From Betaproteobacteria bacterium (GTDB lineage Bacteria; Pseudomonadota; Gammaproteobacteria; Burkholderiales; Usitatibacteraceae): a stretch of 64,000 nucleotides of DNA. Both the position numbers and the translations under genes were made by a program. Within the stretch, counting starts at the first letter, position 1. The number at the start of each line of letters is the position of its first letter. The DNA is taken from NCBI GenBank assembly GCA_016791265.1, contig JAEUMY010000009.1, positions 1 to 64,000 of the forward strand, given 5' to 3'. Of this stretch, positions 1 through 8,567 are shown one piece after another. Below the pieces are notes generated by a model. That model saw nothing but the letters and a program-made list of their open reading frames with translations. It did not search any database and was not told the DNA's origin.

Positions 1-2
1 TC

Positions 3-116
3 GGCATCGCCGTCATCATCGCCGGCGGCGTGCTCGCGACACAGGTGGAGACGAGGCGCATGGAAAGGTGGTGGTGGAAGATTGACGGGCTTGCGAATAT
101 TCGTCAGTGCGCCACA
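3..116 (+). CDS. C-terminal end of a membrane protein (partial at window edge)
   Basis: The frame beginning at base 3 reads GIAVIIAGGVLATQVETRR, a hydrophobic helix followed by a charged tail. This is how many EamA or small multidrug-type transporters end. The rest of the gene lies outside the window. There is no stop codon in this frame before the heptanucleotide repeat at 120, and the frame stays open through the repeat into the sulfurtransferase gene. The true end of this protein is therefore unclear: it could be fused to the sulfurtransferase in the present repeat state. The family is only a guess from about 20 residues. Confidence 0.35.
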
Positions 117-119
117 ATG

Positions 120-210
120 CCCCCAGCCCCCAGCCCCCAGCCCCCAGCCCCCAGCCCCCAGCCCCCAGCCCCCAGCCCCCAGCCCCCAGCCCCCAGCCCC
201 CAGCCCCCAG
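120..210 (+). repeat. Heptanucleotide tandem repeat (CCCCCAG)x13
   Basis: Thirteen perfect head-to-tail copies of CCCCCAG end two bases before the ATG at 213. Seven is not a multiple of three, so gain or loss of one unit changes the frame that links upstream codons to the sulfurtransferase. The repeat encodes Pro/Ala/Ser/Gln-rich peptide in every forward frame and contains no stop. It also replaces the place where a Shine-Dalgarno sequence would be expected. Confidence 0.95.
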
Positions 211-212
211 AC

Positions 213-1049
213 ATGCTCGTCACCACCGCCGAACTCGCCAATCACCTGCACGACCCCGCGTGGATGTTGTTCGACACGCGCCATGATCTCATCGACACCA
301 CCAAGGGGCCACGCGAATATTCGCAAGGGCACATTGAAGGTGCGCACTTTTTGTCCATCGACGATGACCTGTCGGCCGCGAAGACGGGTACAAACGGGCG
401 CCACCCGCTGCCTGATGCCGGCGCCTTCGCGGCACGGATGGCGGCACTGGGCGCATCGCCCGATCACCAGTTCGTGATCTACGACGGCACGGGCGGCATG
501 TATGCCGCGCGGCTGTGGTGGATGCTCCGCTGGATCGGTGCGCCAAACGTCGCGCTGCTCGATGGCGGCATCGCCAAGTGGATGGTGGAGAAGCGGCCGG
601 TCACCCCTGCAACGCCGCGGCCGCGCACACCGGTGGCCAACGGGTTCAAGCCGCAATCCGGCCTCACCGTGGATGCCGGCGATGTCCTGGCGCATCTCGG
701 CGATGCGCAGCGCACAGTGCTCGATGCGCGCGCGGGCGAGCGCTATCGCGGCGAAGTCGAACCCATCGATCCCGTGGCCGGCCACATCCCGGACGCGGTC
801 AATCGCTTCTGGCAGGCCAACCTGAATCCCGATGGCACCTTCAAAACGCGCGACGATCTGCATCGCGAATATTCGCAAGTGCTGGCAGGCCGCCCGCCCT
901 CAGCCATCGTCCACCAGTGCGGCTCGGGCGTGACCGCGTGCCACAACCTCTTCGCGATGGAATGGGCGGGGCTCGCGGGATCGCGCTTGTACCCCGGTTC
1001 GTGGAGCGAGTGGGTGGCTGACCCCTCACGTCCTGTTGCAAAGGCGTAG
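213..1049 (+). CDS. sseA: Two-domain rhodanese-type sulfurtransferase (3-mercaptopyruvate or thiosulfate)
   Basis: This 278-residue protein has tandem rhodanese domains, the normal size and layout of SseA/TST enzymes, which move sulfur from 3-mercaptopyruvate or thiosulfate to an acceptor. The first domain carries DTRHDL and GHIEGAHF. The second carries the active-site loop CGSGVTA with catalytic Cys236; this loop is typical of mercaptopyruvate sulfurtransferases. I start at ATG 213, where the conserved fold begins. An in-frame ATG at 117 would add a Pro/Ser-rich arm encoded by the heptamer repeat. Neither start has a clear ribosome binding site. Two copies of the GCGAATATTCGC palindrome (313 and 865) are read here as R-E-Y-S-Q. 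Confidence 0.88.
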   Translation: MLVTTAELANHLHDPAWMLFDTRHDLIDTTKGPREYSQGHIEGAHFLSIDDDLSAAKTGTNGRHPLPDAGAFAARMAALGASPDHQFVIYDGTGGMYAARLWWMLRWIGAPNVALLDGGIAKWMVEKRPVTPATPRPRTPVANGFKPQSGLTVDAGDVLAHLGDAQRTVLDARAGERYRGEVEPIDPVAGHIPDAVNRFWQANLNPDGTFKTRDDLHREYSQVLAGRPPSAIVHQCGSGVTACHNLFAMEWAGLAGSRLYPGSWSEWVADPSRPVAKA

Positions 1050-1096
1050 CGCCCGCGAGGCGTAGAATCGCAAGTTTTCGCATCACTGACGATTTC

Positions 1097-3061
1097 ATGC
1101 GTTCAGCCGCGACGATTGCGCTATGTTTCGCATTGCTTGGCGCGCCGCCCGAAGTGGCCGGCAGCAGCGATGTCATTCGCCCGCCGGAGGCGTTGGTGCT
1201 CACCGGCATCCCGCCCATTCCCGCCGAACTCGCGAAGAAGACCGCACCCTACACCGACTTCCGCGCCTCGCGCGTGACCGCGTGGCATCCGGCCCGGCGC
1301 GAGCTGCTCATCGCGACGCGACAGGGCAACAGCAACCAGATTTTCCGTCTGGCCGAACCGGGCGGAAAGCTGGAGCCGGTCACCGACTTCAAGGACCCCG
1401 TCAATGGCGCGAGCTATCAGCCACGCACGGGCGATTTCATGCTCTTCGAGAAAGGCAGCGGAGGCGACGAGGCGTTCCAGATTTCGCGGCTTGATCTCGA
1501 ATCAGGCGCGGTGACGCCCATCAGCCCCGGCGGCCAGCGCGCCAGCGCGCCGTCGTGGAACAACGATGGCACGCGCGTCGTGTATACGACGACACAGCTG
1601 GATCGCCACAATGCGGGCCGCGAGGTGAAGACCGAGGTTCGGCTGGTCGACCCGGAGCGGCCCGAAACCGAGCGCATCATCGCGACGCTGGAAGGCGCCG
1701 GCTGGACCGGATTTCGCTGGTCGCCGGATGATGCGCGGCTGGTGTTCCAGGAATCGCGTTCGGTCAATGACTCGAATCTGTGGATCATGGAGATCAACAC
1801 CGGCGACCGCCGGCAGCTGAATCAGGACCGCCCGGACGAGGACGTGCGCTATGCCGACGCGCGCTTCTCGAATGACGGCATGCGAATATTCGCGACCTCC
1901 GATCGGGCCGGAGAGTTTCGCCGCATCGTCGCCATCGATCTCGCCACCGGGCGCGAAGAGCCGATCACGACCCAGCCCGCGGATGTCGACGAATTCGCCA
2001 TCTCGCGCAAGACCCAACGCATCGCCTACATCACCAACGAAGACGGCGTGCATGCGCTGCGCTTCTTCGATCTCGAAGCCGGCCGCGAAATGAACCGTCC
2101 GCCCCTGATTCCCGGCGTCATCAGCAATCTGCGCTGGAGCAAGAATGGCGAGGAGCTCGCGTTCACCCACGCATCGTCGCGTTCAGCCGGCGACATCTTC
2201 AGCTGGAACCTGAAGGAGGGCCGCATGACGCGCTGGACCAATGGCGTCGCGCCCGGGGCCAACCCGTGGGAATTCGTCGAGCCGAAAGTGGTGCGGTGGA
2301 AGAGCTTCGACGGCCTCTCCATCAGCGGACTTTTCTACGAACCGCCGAAGGACAAATTCAAGGGCAGGCGCCCGGTCATCATTAACATCCACGGCGGGCC
2401 GGAGTCGCAGGCGCGGCCCGGCTTCATCGGGCGCAACAACTACTTCGTCAACGAGCTCGGCATCGCACTCATCTTCCCCAACGTGCGCGGCTCCGCCGGT
2501 TTCGGCAAGACGTTTCTGAAACTGGACAACGGCAAGAAGCGTGAAGATGCCGTGAAAGACATCGGCGCGTTGCTGGACTGGATCAAGACCCAGCCCGACC
2601 TCGACGCCAACCGCGTGCTGGTGACAGGCGGGAGCTATGGGGGTTACATGTCGCTCGCGGTCGCGACGCTCTATCCCGAGCGCATCGCCGGCGCCGTCAG
2701 CTCGGTGGGTATTTCCAACTTCGTGTCCTTCCTGCAAAACACGGAGAGCTATCGCCGGGACCTCCGCCGTGTCGAATACGGCGACGAGCGCGACCCCGAC
2801 ATGCGCAAGTTTCTCGAGGAGATTTCGCCGCTCACGCGCGTGGACAAGATCAGGAAGCCGCTCTTCGTCATCCAGGGAAAGAACGATCCGCGCGTACCCT
2901 ACACCGAGGCCGAGCAGATCGTGAATTCGTTGAAAAAGCGCAAGGCGCCCGTGTGGTTCCTCATGGCCAATGACGAGGGTCACGGCTTCGCCAAGAAGTC
3001 CAATGCCGACTTCAGCTTTCATGCGCAGGTGAGGTTCATCGAGCAGGCGCTGCTCAAATGA
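1097..3061 (+). CDS. S9 family serine peptidase (prolyl oligopeptidase / acylaminoacyl-peptidase type), exported
   Basis: The 654-residue protein starts with a likely signal peptide (about residues 1-22). It continues with a TolB/WD-like beta-propeller (about 40-390) and an alpha/beta-hydrolase domain (about 400-654). The catalytic triad is visible: Ser513 in GGSYGGYM, Asp597 in GKNDPRVP and His629 in DEGHGF. Such enzymes cleave short peptides, often after proline or at blocked N-termini, probably in the periplasm. The gene stands alone between the sulfurtransferase and a small membrane protein. The palindrome at 1882 lies in a propeller loop and is read as RIFA. The peptide specificity cannot be told from sequence. 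Confidence 0.93.
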   Translation: MRSAATIALCFALLGAPPEVAGSSDVIRPPEALVLTGIPPIPAELAKKTAPYTDFRASRVTAWHPARRELLIATRQGNSNQIFRLAEPGGKLEPVTDFKDPVNGASYQPRTGDFMLFEKGSGGDEAFQISRLDLESGAVTPISPGGQRASAPSWNNDGTRVVYTTTQLDRHNAGREVKTEVRLVDPERPETERIIATLEGAGWTGFRWSPDDARLVFQESRSVNDSNLWIMEINTGDRRQLNQDRPDEDVRYADARFSNDGMRIFATSDRAGEFRRIVAIDLATGREEPITTQPADVDEFAISRKTQRIAYITNEDGVHALRFFDLEAGREMNRPPLIPGVISNLRWSKNGEELAFTHASSRSAGDIFSWNLKEGRMTRWTNGVAPGANPWEFVEPKVVRWKSFDGLSISGLFYEPPKDKFKGRRPVIINIHGGPESQARPGFIGRNNYFVNELGIALIFPNVRGSAGFGKTFLKLDNGKKREDAVKDIGALLDWIKTQPDLDANRVLVTGGSYGGYMSLAVATLYPERIAGAVSSVGISNFVSFLQNTESYRRDLRRVEYGDERDPDMRKFLEEISPLTRVDKIRKPLFVIQGKNDPRVPYTEAEQIVNSLKKRKAPVWFLMANDEGHGFAKKSNADFSFHAQVRFIEQALLK

Positions 3062-3072
3062 ATCCTTGCGCT

Positions 3073-3099
3073 CTTCCGGCGTCCGGGGGGCGCCGGAAG
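3073..3099 (+). terminator. Stem-loop after the S9 peptidase gene (possible terminator)
   Basis: A nine-base stem CTTCCGGCG / CGCCGGAAG encloses a nine-base G-rich loop, 12 bases after the stop codon. No T-run follows, so it is a weak candidate for intrinsic termination and may act as an mRNA 3' stabiliser instead. Confidence 0.35.
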
Positions 3100-3166
3100 G
3101 ATGCCGCAGTCAGTCCCGGAGGGATTCACGATTCGCCATGAGCGATTCGTGAACAATATTCGCACT

Positions 3167-3535
3167 ATGCTGGCCGACCTGATCCTCGTCGCTCACCTCG
3201 CCATCGTGCTCTTCAACACGCTTGGCTTGGCGCTGGTGTGGGTCGGCGCCGCGCTGGGTTGGAAGTGGGTGCGAATATTCGCATTCCGCATCGCGCAAGT
3301 TCTGCTCATGGGCTACATCGCGCTCCAGGCGATCCTGGGGCAGATCTGTCCGCTGACGCTTTGGGAAGACGCGTTGCGCGGCACGGCGGATGAGCGCGGC
3401 TTCATCGCGCGCTGGGCGTCCGCGTTGCTGTACTGGAATGCGCCGGCGTGGGTGTTCGCGGCGGGCTATGTCGCGTGGTTCGGACTGATGCTGGCCACGT
3501 GGCGGTGGGTGCGGCCGGCGCGGCGCGACCGCTAG
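3167..3535 (+). CDS. DUF2784 family small membrane protein
   Basis: The 122-residue protein has about three hydrophobic helices and the conserved C-P-L-x-x-W-E segment (ICPLTLWEDALRG) of the DUF2784 family. The family's function is unknown. I chose ATG 3167, which begins MLADL, because the upstream in-frame residues do not match the family. A degenerate palindrome half (ACAATATTCGC) lies just before this start, and an exact palindrome at 3271 is read as RIFA at a helix end. Confidence 0.75.
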   Translation: MLADLILVAHLAIVLFNTLGLALVWVGAALGWKWVRIFAFRIAQVLLMGYIALQAILGQICPLTLWEDALRGTADERGFIARWASALLYWNAPAWVFAAGYVAWFGLMLATWRWVRPARRDR

Positions 3536-3541
3536 CCGCGG

Positions 3542-3850
3542 TCAGCGCTTTTCCGGGGGGATGCCGCGCATCATCGCGACAAATATCGCGTGCGCGGCAA
3601 GATCGACCGGCCGATGTTTCACGGCGGTGCTGGCCGGATAGTTGCCCAGAAAATTTCCACCCTTTCGGTCGACTTTCGGCCTCACCGGACGCGGCATGAA
3701 ACCGCCGCCGCAATTCGGGCACACGTCCCGCAGCACATCCTCCACACACTCGGCGCAGAACGTACACTCGAAACTGCAGATGTAGGCCTCGACCGAGTTG
3801 GGTGGCAAATCGCGGTTGCAGTGCTCGCAGGTGGGTCGCAGTTCCAGCAT
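3542..3850 (-). CDS. DUF1272 family zinc-ribbon-like protein
   Basis: The 102-residue protein carries the DUF1272 pattern: C-E-H-C near residue 9, F-E-C-T-F-C-x-x-C, then C-P-N-C-G-G-G. These cysteine pairs suggest a bound metal; the role is unknown. The start ATG is preceded by GAAAGGATTGACC, a good ribosome binding site. It is probably the last gene of a leftward set with plsY and the NAD-binding protein, 11 bases after the latter's stop. The C-terminal 40 residues beyond the domain have no motif I recognise. Confidence 0.72.
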   Translation of the reverse strand: MLELRPTCEHCNRDLPPNSVEAYICSFECTFCAECVEDVLRDVCPNCGGGFMPRPVRPKVDRKGGNFLGNYPASTAVKHRPVDLAAHAIFVAMMRGIPPEKR

Positions 3851-3861
3851 GGTCAATCCTT

Positions 3862-4602
3862 TCAGAATCCCCGGCGCGGTCCGGCTCCAGGATGCGCCCA
3901 CTGGTGGATGTCACGCGCGCCGACAACGCGGAAGCCGGGTTCGGCGGTGGTCAGAAAATGCACCGCGGCCTTGGCGATGAGATCGCTGCGCAGGTGTTGG
4001 AACGACTGCGGCGCGAGATAGCCTTTCAGCACCGACAGCCAGCCGGCTGCGAAGCGGCTGAGCAAGGTCTCGCCGGCCTCGCCATCTTCATCGCGGCTGG
4101 GCCGCAGCACGACGGTGGCGGGCAGGCTGTGCTGCTGCAGGGCCAGTTCCACCTCGCCAAACGCGGCGGCGTCGACGGCCGACAGTTGCTGCCACGCGGT
4201 CATCGGCGACACCAGCAGGAAGCGTTGCGTGTTCATGCGCCGCGCGGCGAGCGCGATGGCGGCAACCTCCTCGGCACGCACCGGCACATAGGCCTGGTCA
4301 CGCTTGTGCCAATTTTCTTTGCCGGAGATACAGCAGAGGACATCCCGCACCTCGCCTGACCATTGCCAGGCGGACGGGCTGGCATCGCCCAGTGGCTCCA
4401 CGATGAGCTTGGCATGCGCCGAGCGGAGCGGCGCGCGGGCGGCCACGCGCACATGCGAATATTCGCTGGTGGACAACAGGTGGTTCAGCAGCTTCTCGCC
4501 CAAATCGCCGATGTTGCCGATGAGCAAGGCCTGACGCTGGATCGCGGGTTTCGCCACCGGCCGTTCGATGGCGGCGATGGCGTCGGTGACCGAGACGTTC
4601 AC
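3862..4602 (-). CDS. NAD(P)-binding Rossmann-fold protein (NmrA/HTATIP2-like), function unknown
   Basis: The 246-residue product has a nucleotide-binding glycine pattern G-N-I-G-D-L-G near residue 27, and a later stretch ([11 protein letters not shown]) like the C-terminus of atypical short-chain oxidoreductases. Its GTG start overlaps the plsY stop codon as GTGA, so translation is coupled to plsY. The motif is weaker than in classical dehydrogenases and no catalytic Tyr-x-x-x-Lys is evident, so it may bind rather than oxidise a ligand. The palindrome at 4455 is read as EYS. Confidence 0.6.
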   Translation of the reverse strand: MNVSVTDAIAAIERPVAKPAIQRQALLIGNIGDLGEKLLNHLLSTSEYSHVRVAARAPLRSAHAKLIVEPLGDASPSAWQWSGEVRDVLCCISGKENWHKRDQAYVPVRAEEVAAIALAARRMNTQRFLLVSPMTAWQQLSAVDAAAFGEVELALQQHSLPATVVLRPSRDEDGEAGETLLSRFAAGWLSVLKGYLAPQSFQHLRSDLIAKAAVHFLTTAEPGFRVVGARDIHQWAHPGAGPRRGF

Positions 4603-5240
4603 TGCCTGGGTACGTCCACCGGTTCGAAGGCGGCTTTCTTCTTGTCTCCGATGCGGCTTTCCTCGCCGTTGGCCAGCTTGCGAATATTCGCAGCGTGGCG
4701 CCAGATGAGCAGCGCCGACATGAGAATGACCACCACCAGCGCGATGCCACTGCCGAGAAAGTAGCCCGCCCCGATGGGCGCGAACACGGCGGCGACCAAC
4801 GCACCCAGCGACGAGTACCGCGAGAGCGCCACCACCGCCAGCCACACGCCAATCGTGGCCAGCCCCAACCAGCCATTGAAGGCGATGAGCACACCGGCCG
4901 CAGTGGCGACACCCTTGCCGCCTTTGAACCCCAGCCAGACCGGGAAGAGGTGGCCGAGGAAAGCGGCCAAGCCCACCAGCGCGAGGGTGGTCGCGTCCAG
5001 TCCGAACTGCGGCGCGAAATGCTGGGCCAGCACAACGGCGACCCAGCCTTTCACCGCGTCGCCGAGCAGCGTGAGAATGGCCGCGACCTTGCTGCCGGAA
5101 CGCAGCACATTGGTGGCGCCCGGATTGGATGAGCCGTAGGTGCGCGGGTCGGGCAGGCGCATGGCGCGGCTCACCACCACCGCGAACGGGATGGCGCCGA
5201 TGAAGTAACCGAGGGTGATGGCGATCAACTGAGCAGTCAT
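4599..5240 (-). CDS. plsY: Acyl-phosphate:glycerol-3-phosphate acyltransferase
   Basis: PlsY makes 1-acyl-glycerol-3-phosphate from acyl-phosphate, the first committed step of phospholipid synthesis, in the inner membrane. The 213-residue protein has the three family motifs: [12 protein letters not shown] (37-47), DAVKG (61-65) and FKGGKGVAT (105-113). It has about five transmembrane helices. The palindrome at 4680 is read as A-N-I-R inside [14 protein letters not shown], where the family already conserves Asn-Ile, so the DNA motif sits where the protein tolerates it. The gene is divergent from folB. Confidence 0.95.
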   Translation of the reverse strand: MTAQLIAITLGYFIGAIPFAVVVSRAMRLPDPRTYGSSNPGATNVLRSGSKVAAILTLLGDAVKGWVAVVLAQHFAPQFGLDATTLALVGLAAFLGHLFPVWLGFKGGKGVATAAGVLIAFNGWLGLATIGVWLAVVALSRYSSLGALVAAVFAPIGAGYFLGSGIALVVVILMSALLIWRHAANIRKLANGEESRIGDKKKAAFEPVDVPRQ

Positions 5241-5270
5241 GGGCGCTACTCTACAATAGGGCAATCAGTG

Positions 5271-5318
5271 AGGCGCGAGGAGAGAGGCGTGAGGCGGAAG
5301 GCGCGAGGCGGAAGGCGG
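5271..5318. repeat. Purine-rich short repeats in the plsY-folB divergent region
   Basis: Two adjacent 14-base copies of GAGGCGGAAGGCGC (13 of 14 identical, from 5291) follow related GAGGCG-type sequence. The 140-base divergent promoter region of plsY and folB also holds an exact palindrome at 5338. I see no convincing promoter boxes in it. Confidence 0.6.
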
Positions 5319-5337
5319 CAGATCCGCCATACCCGTT

Positions 5338-5349
5338 GCGAATATTCGC
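5338..5349. repeat. GCGAATATTCGC palindrome, intergenic copy (plsY-folB)
   Basis: This is an exact copy with the extended TGCG...CGCA flanks, 32 bases before the folB start codon, in the divergent promoter region. Confidence 0.95.
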
Positions 5350-5380
5350 AAGCGCGCGACGCCATCTCGGACGACAAGTC

Positions 5381-5755
5381 ATGAACCAGATTTTCATCCG
5401 CGAAATGCGCGCCGACGCCTGGGTCGGCGTCTATGACTGGGAGCAGTTGAGGCCCCAGACGCTGGAGTTCGACATCGAGTTCGGCGTCGCCACCGAAAAG
5501 GCGGGCGCCTCGGACAAGTTGAAGGACACCATCGACTACGGCGCCGTGGTGGAGCGCGTGCGCGCGGAACTGAAGGACCGCCGCTTCAAGCTGCTGGAGG
5601 CGCTGGCCGAGGATCTCGCGCAGATTCTCCTCAAGGATTTCGGCGCGCCCTGGGTGCGCATCTCGGTCGCGAAGCTGAACCATGTGCGTGGCGTGAAGAA
5701 GCTGGGGGTCGTCATCACGCGCGGCGTCAACGCTGATCCATCGAGACCCGCCTGA
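5381..5755 (+). CDS. folB: Dihydroneopterin aldolase
   Basis: FolB cleaves dihydroneopterin to hydroxymethyl-dihydropterin and glycolaldehyde in folate synthesis. The 124-residue protein matches the family in length and pattern: the N-terminal strand MNQIFIREMRADAWVGVYDWE with its conserved Gly-Val-x-x-x-Glu, the DTIDYGAVV segment, and LEALAEDLA. ATG 5381 is chosen over an upstream in-frame ATG at 5336 that lies on the palindrome. Its stop overlaps the next start as TGATG. Confidence 0.92.
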   Translation: MNQIFIREMRADAWVGVYDWEQLRPQTLEFDIEFGVATEKAGASDKLKDTIDYGAVVERVRAELKDRRFKLLEALAEDLAQILLKDFGAPWVRISVAKLNHVRGVKKLGVVITRGVNADPSRPA

Positions 5756-5949
5756 TGCTGAAGTGGCTTATCGTGCTGGTGGTGTGCGTGGTGCTGCTGG
5801 GCCTCTTCTCGCGCCAGCTTTCCCGCATGGGTCTGGGCCGCTTGCCGGGTGATCTTCGCTTCACCAAGAATGGACGGGAGTACTACCTCCCCATCACCAG
5901 CACGGTATTGATTTCGCTCCTGCTCACGTTGATCGCGCGTTTCATCTGA
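5755..5949 (+). CDS. DUF2905 family small membrane protein
   Basis: This 64-residue protein has an N-terminal and a C-terminal hydrophobic helix around the conserved core GRLPGDLRF...GREYYLPITS, which is diagnostic of DUF2905. The function is unknown. It is translationally coupled to folB by a one-base overlap. Confidence 0.88.
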   Translation: MLKWLIVLVVCVVLLGLFSRQLSRMGLGRLPGDLRFTKNGREYYLPITSTVLISLLLTLIARFI

Positions 5950-5962
5950 GCGCGCTCCGACC

Positions 5963-7714
5963 TCAGGCCCCGGCCCGGCGGACGCCGCCTTTCCCGCCCG
6001 CCTTGCCGGCGTACATGGCCGCATCCGCCGCCTTCAGCAAGTCGGCGGCGACCGAGCCATCGACCGGCGCCACCACATAGCCGATCGTGACGCCGACAGA
6101 ACATGTCCTGGCCGCGAGCGTGAACGGCTGGTCGAACACGGCGCGGAGCTTGTTGCCGAGCTCGGCGGCCTGCGCGGCGGCTTTCAGCTCCGCCGCCACC
6201 ACCACGAACTCGTCGCCGCCGACGCGCGCCACGAGATCGCGCGAACGCACCACGCCCCTCAGCCGGTGGCTGATCGCCTGCAGCAGTTCGTCGCCGGTAT
6301 CGTGGCCGTGGGTGTCGTTGACCGGCTTGAAGCCGTCGAGATCGAGCATGTAGACCGCCAGCATGTGCTCGGCCGAGGCCCGCGGCAGCAGCGCGGAGAG
6401 CGTCTCATTCAGGCCGCGGCGATTGGCAAGACCGGTGAGCGAGTCGGTCAGCGCGAGCGACTTCATCACGTCGCGCTCTCGGCTTGCCAGCTGCGCCGCG
6501 CGATGCTCGGCGGCGTTGCGCAGGATGACGATGCGCATGAACAGCAGCATGTCCAGGGTCGCCCCGAATTGCAGCGAGTGCAGGGTCCAGAAGTTGGCGC
6601 CGATGCGGCCGGTGATGGTGAGGTACAGCGTGGCGCCGGCGAGAAAGTAGCCCGCCCAAGCGGCGATGAAGTAGGCGCCGATGGCGTCGCCGCGCCGCAC
6701 CCGCGCGATGGCGCCCTGCAGACCGAACAGCGCCGGCAACAATCCGAACACGCCGGACACGATGCCGAGCCAGCGGTTGTTCATCAAGTCCAGCGCGAAG
6801 AGCGATGCGCAGAGCACGAGCAACGCAGCCAGCCCCTTCAGCGCCTTGCGGGTGTGCGGGTGCAGGTCCGTGCCAAGAATCGCCTCCACAAAGAGCGCCA
6901 GGGTCGCCGACACCATGAGCGAGGACAGTCCGGCCATATGCACCTCGATCCAGGGCTGATCGGTCCAAAGATAGATCGCGCCGAGACCGAAGAGATGGGC
7001 ACTGAACAACAGGTGGCAGACGATCTGCGCGGCGTACTTGGCGTAGACGGTGTCCTTGAGGCTCAGCCACTGCTGCAGGCTGAACGCGAGCAGGCACAGC
7101 CCGATGGCGATGAGCAGACCCTGCAACATGAACTCGTTGTTGGCGCGCGAGTGGAACGCCGCCGGCTTCAGGAGCTTCACCGGCACGATCATCGAGCTGC
7201 GGGTCGCCACGCGCAGCAGCACATCCACGCGCTCACCGGGCGCCAGCGTCAGGGCGATGGCCGGCACGCGGGCGCCGAGCGGTCGCGACTCGAACGGCTG
7301 CAGGTTGCCCAGCGTGCCGAGTCGCGTGACGCTTTCGCCGCGCGCCAGATACACATCGATGCGGTTCAACAGCGCATAGTCGATCTCCAACACCCAGCGC
7401 CCGTCGGAGTCGGCGGCGACTTCGAGCGGCACATGGAACCAGAGTGGTGTCGCGACAAAGCCCAGCCCCGCGTGCGGCGAAGCCGGCGTTCGAAACGCAT
7501 CGAGTTGGCGAACGACCGCCAGAACGTCCGGCGGTGCTGGCTCGCTTTCCACCCAGAGACGCGTGTTGGGCCAGGCGTCCACGACGGGTGCCGCGTCATG
7601 CAGGCGGATCGGCGTGGCGCCCGCCGCCACGCCCCATGCGCAGCACGCGAGGACGAGCGCCGCCCCCAACCAGCCGCGCAGTGCGGGCCGGTCGCGGGGG
7701 GCGTCTGGCGGCAT
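5963..7714 (-). CDS. Membrane diguanylate cyclase with 7TMR-DISM sensor
   Basis: The 583-residue protein has a signal-like first helix, a periplasmic 7TMR-DISMED2-type domain (about 40-170), seven transmembrane helices (about 185-390) and a C-terminal GGDEF domain. The active-site motif GGDEF is intact in RVGGDEFVVVA, so it should make cyclic di-GMP in response to an extracellular ligand, perhaps a carbohydrate. No allosteric RxxD is obvious just before the A-site (RGVVRSRDLV has related spacing). It follows a BPSS1780-type gene by 13 bases and may be co-transcribed with it. Confidence 0.9.
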   Translation of the reverse strand: MPPDAPRDRPALRGWLGAALVLACCAWGVAAGATPIRLHDAAPVVDAWPNTRLWVESEPAPPDVLAVVRQLDAFRTPASPHAGLGFVATPLWFHVPLEVAADSDGRWVLEIDYALLNRIDVYLARGESVTRLGTLGNLQPFESRPLGARVPAIALTLAPGERVDVLLRVATRSSMIVPVKLLKPAAFHSRANNEFMLQGLLIAIGLCLLAFSLQQWLSLKDTVYAKYAAQIVCHLLFSAHLFGLGAIYLWTDQPWIEVHMAGLSSLMVSATLALFVEAILGTDLHPHTRKALKGLAALLVLCASLFALDLMNNRWLGIVSGVFGLLPALFGLQGAIARVRRGDAIGAYFIAAWAGYFLAGATLYLTITGRIGANFWTLHSLQFGATLDMLLFMRIVILRNAAEHRAAQLASRERDVMKSLALTDSLTGLANRRGLNETLSALLPRASAEHMLAVYMLDLDGFKPVNDTHGHDTGDELLQAISHRLRGVVRSRDLVARVGGDEFVVVAAELKAAAQAAELGNKLRAVFDQPFTLAARTCSVGVTIGYVVAPVDGSVAADLLKAADAAMYAGKAGGKGGVRRAGA

Positions 7715-7727
7715 GTTCGGCGCAGGC

Positions 7728-8504
7728 TCAGCGGGCGAAGAACGCGTCCTTGTAGCCCGTGTACATGGTGAGCATGAGCACCGGCGCCATGACCAGCAAT
7801 CCCAGTCCAAGCGGAATGATGGCCAGTAGCAGCAGCACGAGCGAGACAACGCCGTACAGGAGAAACGGCAGCATGTTCTTGACGCAGCCGATGAACGACG
7901 CCTTCATCGCCTCCACCGGTGGAACGTCATGGAACTGCACCAGCGGCACGGCGAACCAGTACGCCATCAGGAGCGGCAGGTACAAGGCCAGCGCCACCAG
8001 CGCCGCGATCAGGAGTCCCAGCACGATGCGGACGGAGTAGAGCTCGGTGAGGCGTGCCGGATCGAGCAGCGCGGCGAAAAACGCGGTGCCGAGCATCGCG
8101 ATCACGACGCCCACGAATGCGGCGGTGATGATGAGCGAGCCCGCCATGTACAGCGCGCCCACGACGAGCAGCGGCATGGGCTTGCCGGTGAAACCGGCCA
8201 TGAAGTCCTCGGGCTTCACCGCCTCGCCACGCGCGAGGCTTTGCGCGGACACCATCACGCCGGCGAGGATGATGGGCGACACGAGATTGAACAGGAACTG
8301 GCCGATGAGCGGCACCATGGCGAAGGCCAGCGCGGCGATGATGAACACCACCGTGAAGGCGAGCCACGCCAGCGGCGCCGCCATGAACAGGCCGAACGCA
8401 TCCGAAATCCAGGTGAAGCCGTTGCCGAAGCCGACCATGCGGCCGCGCGGAAGAAAGGTGTGGTCGGGCGGGGCGCCGAGTGCGGCGGTCGATTCAGTGG
8501 TCAT
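7728..8504 (-). CDS. BPSS1780-like multi-pass membrane protein
   Basis: The 258-residue protein has about six hydrophobic helices and the glycine-rich start RMVGFGNGFTWISDAFGLF that I associate with BPSS1780-family proteins of betaproteobacteria. The function is unknown. A GGAAGG site six bases before the ATG supports this start. It probably leads the operon containing the downstream diguanylate cyclase. Confidence 0.7.
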   Translation of the reverse strand: MTTESTAALGAPPDHTFLPRGRMVGFGNGFTWISDAFGLFMAAPLAWLAFTVVFIIAALAFAMVPLIGQFLFNLVSPIILAGVMVSAQSLARGEAVKPEDFMAGFTGKPMPLLVVGALYMAGSLIITAAFVGVVIAMLGTAFFAALLDPARLTELYSVRIVLGLLIAALVALALYLPLLMAYWFAVPLVQFHDVPPVEAMKASFIGCVKNMLPFLLYGVVSLVLLLLAIIPLGLGLLVMAPVLMLTMYTGYKDAFFAR

Positions 8505-8567
8505 GGTCGCCTTCCGAGTATTCGCGATGGGTGGGCCGAGAGAGCCTAAGCGGTGGGTCGCGCCGCG

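Noticed and set aside
120-210. The CCCCCAG array as a CRISPR or other spaced repeat
   Set aside because: The units are contiguous with no spacers, and no cas gene is nearby. It is a simple tandem repeat.
4603-4845. Arg/Gly-rich extension of the NAD-binding protein
   Set aside because: It overlaps plsY out of frame. The GTG at 4602 coupled to the plsY stop is more likely.
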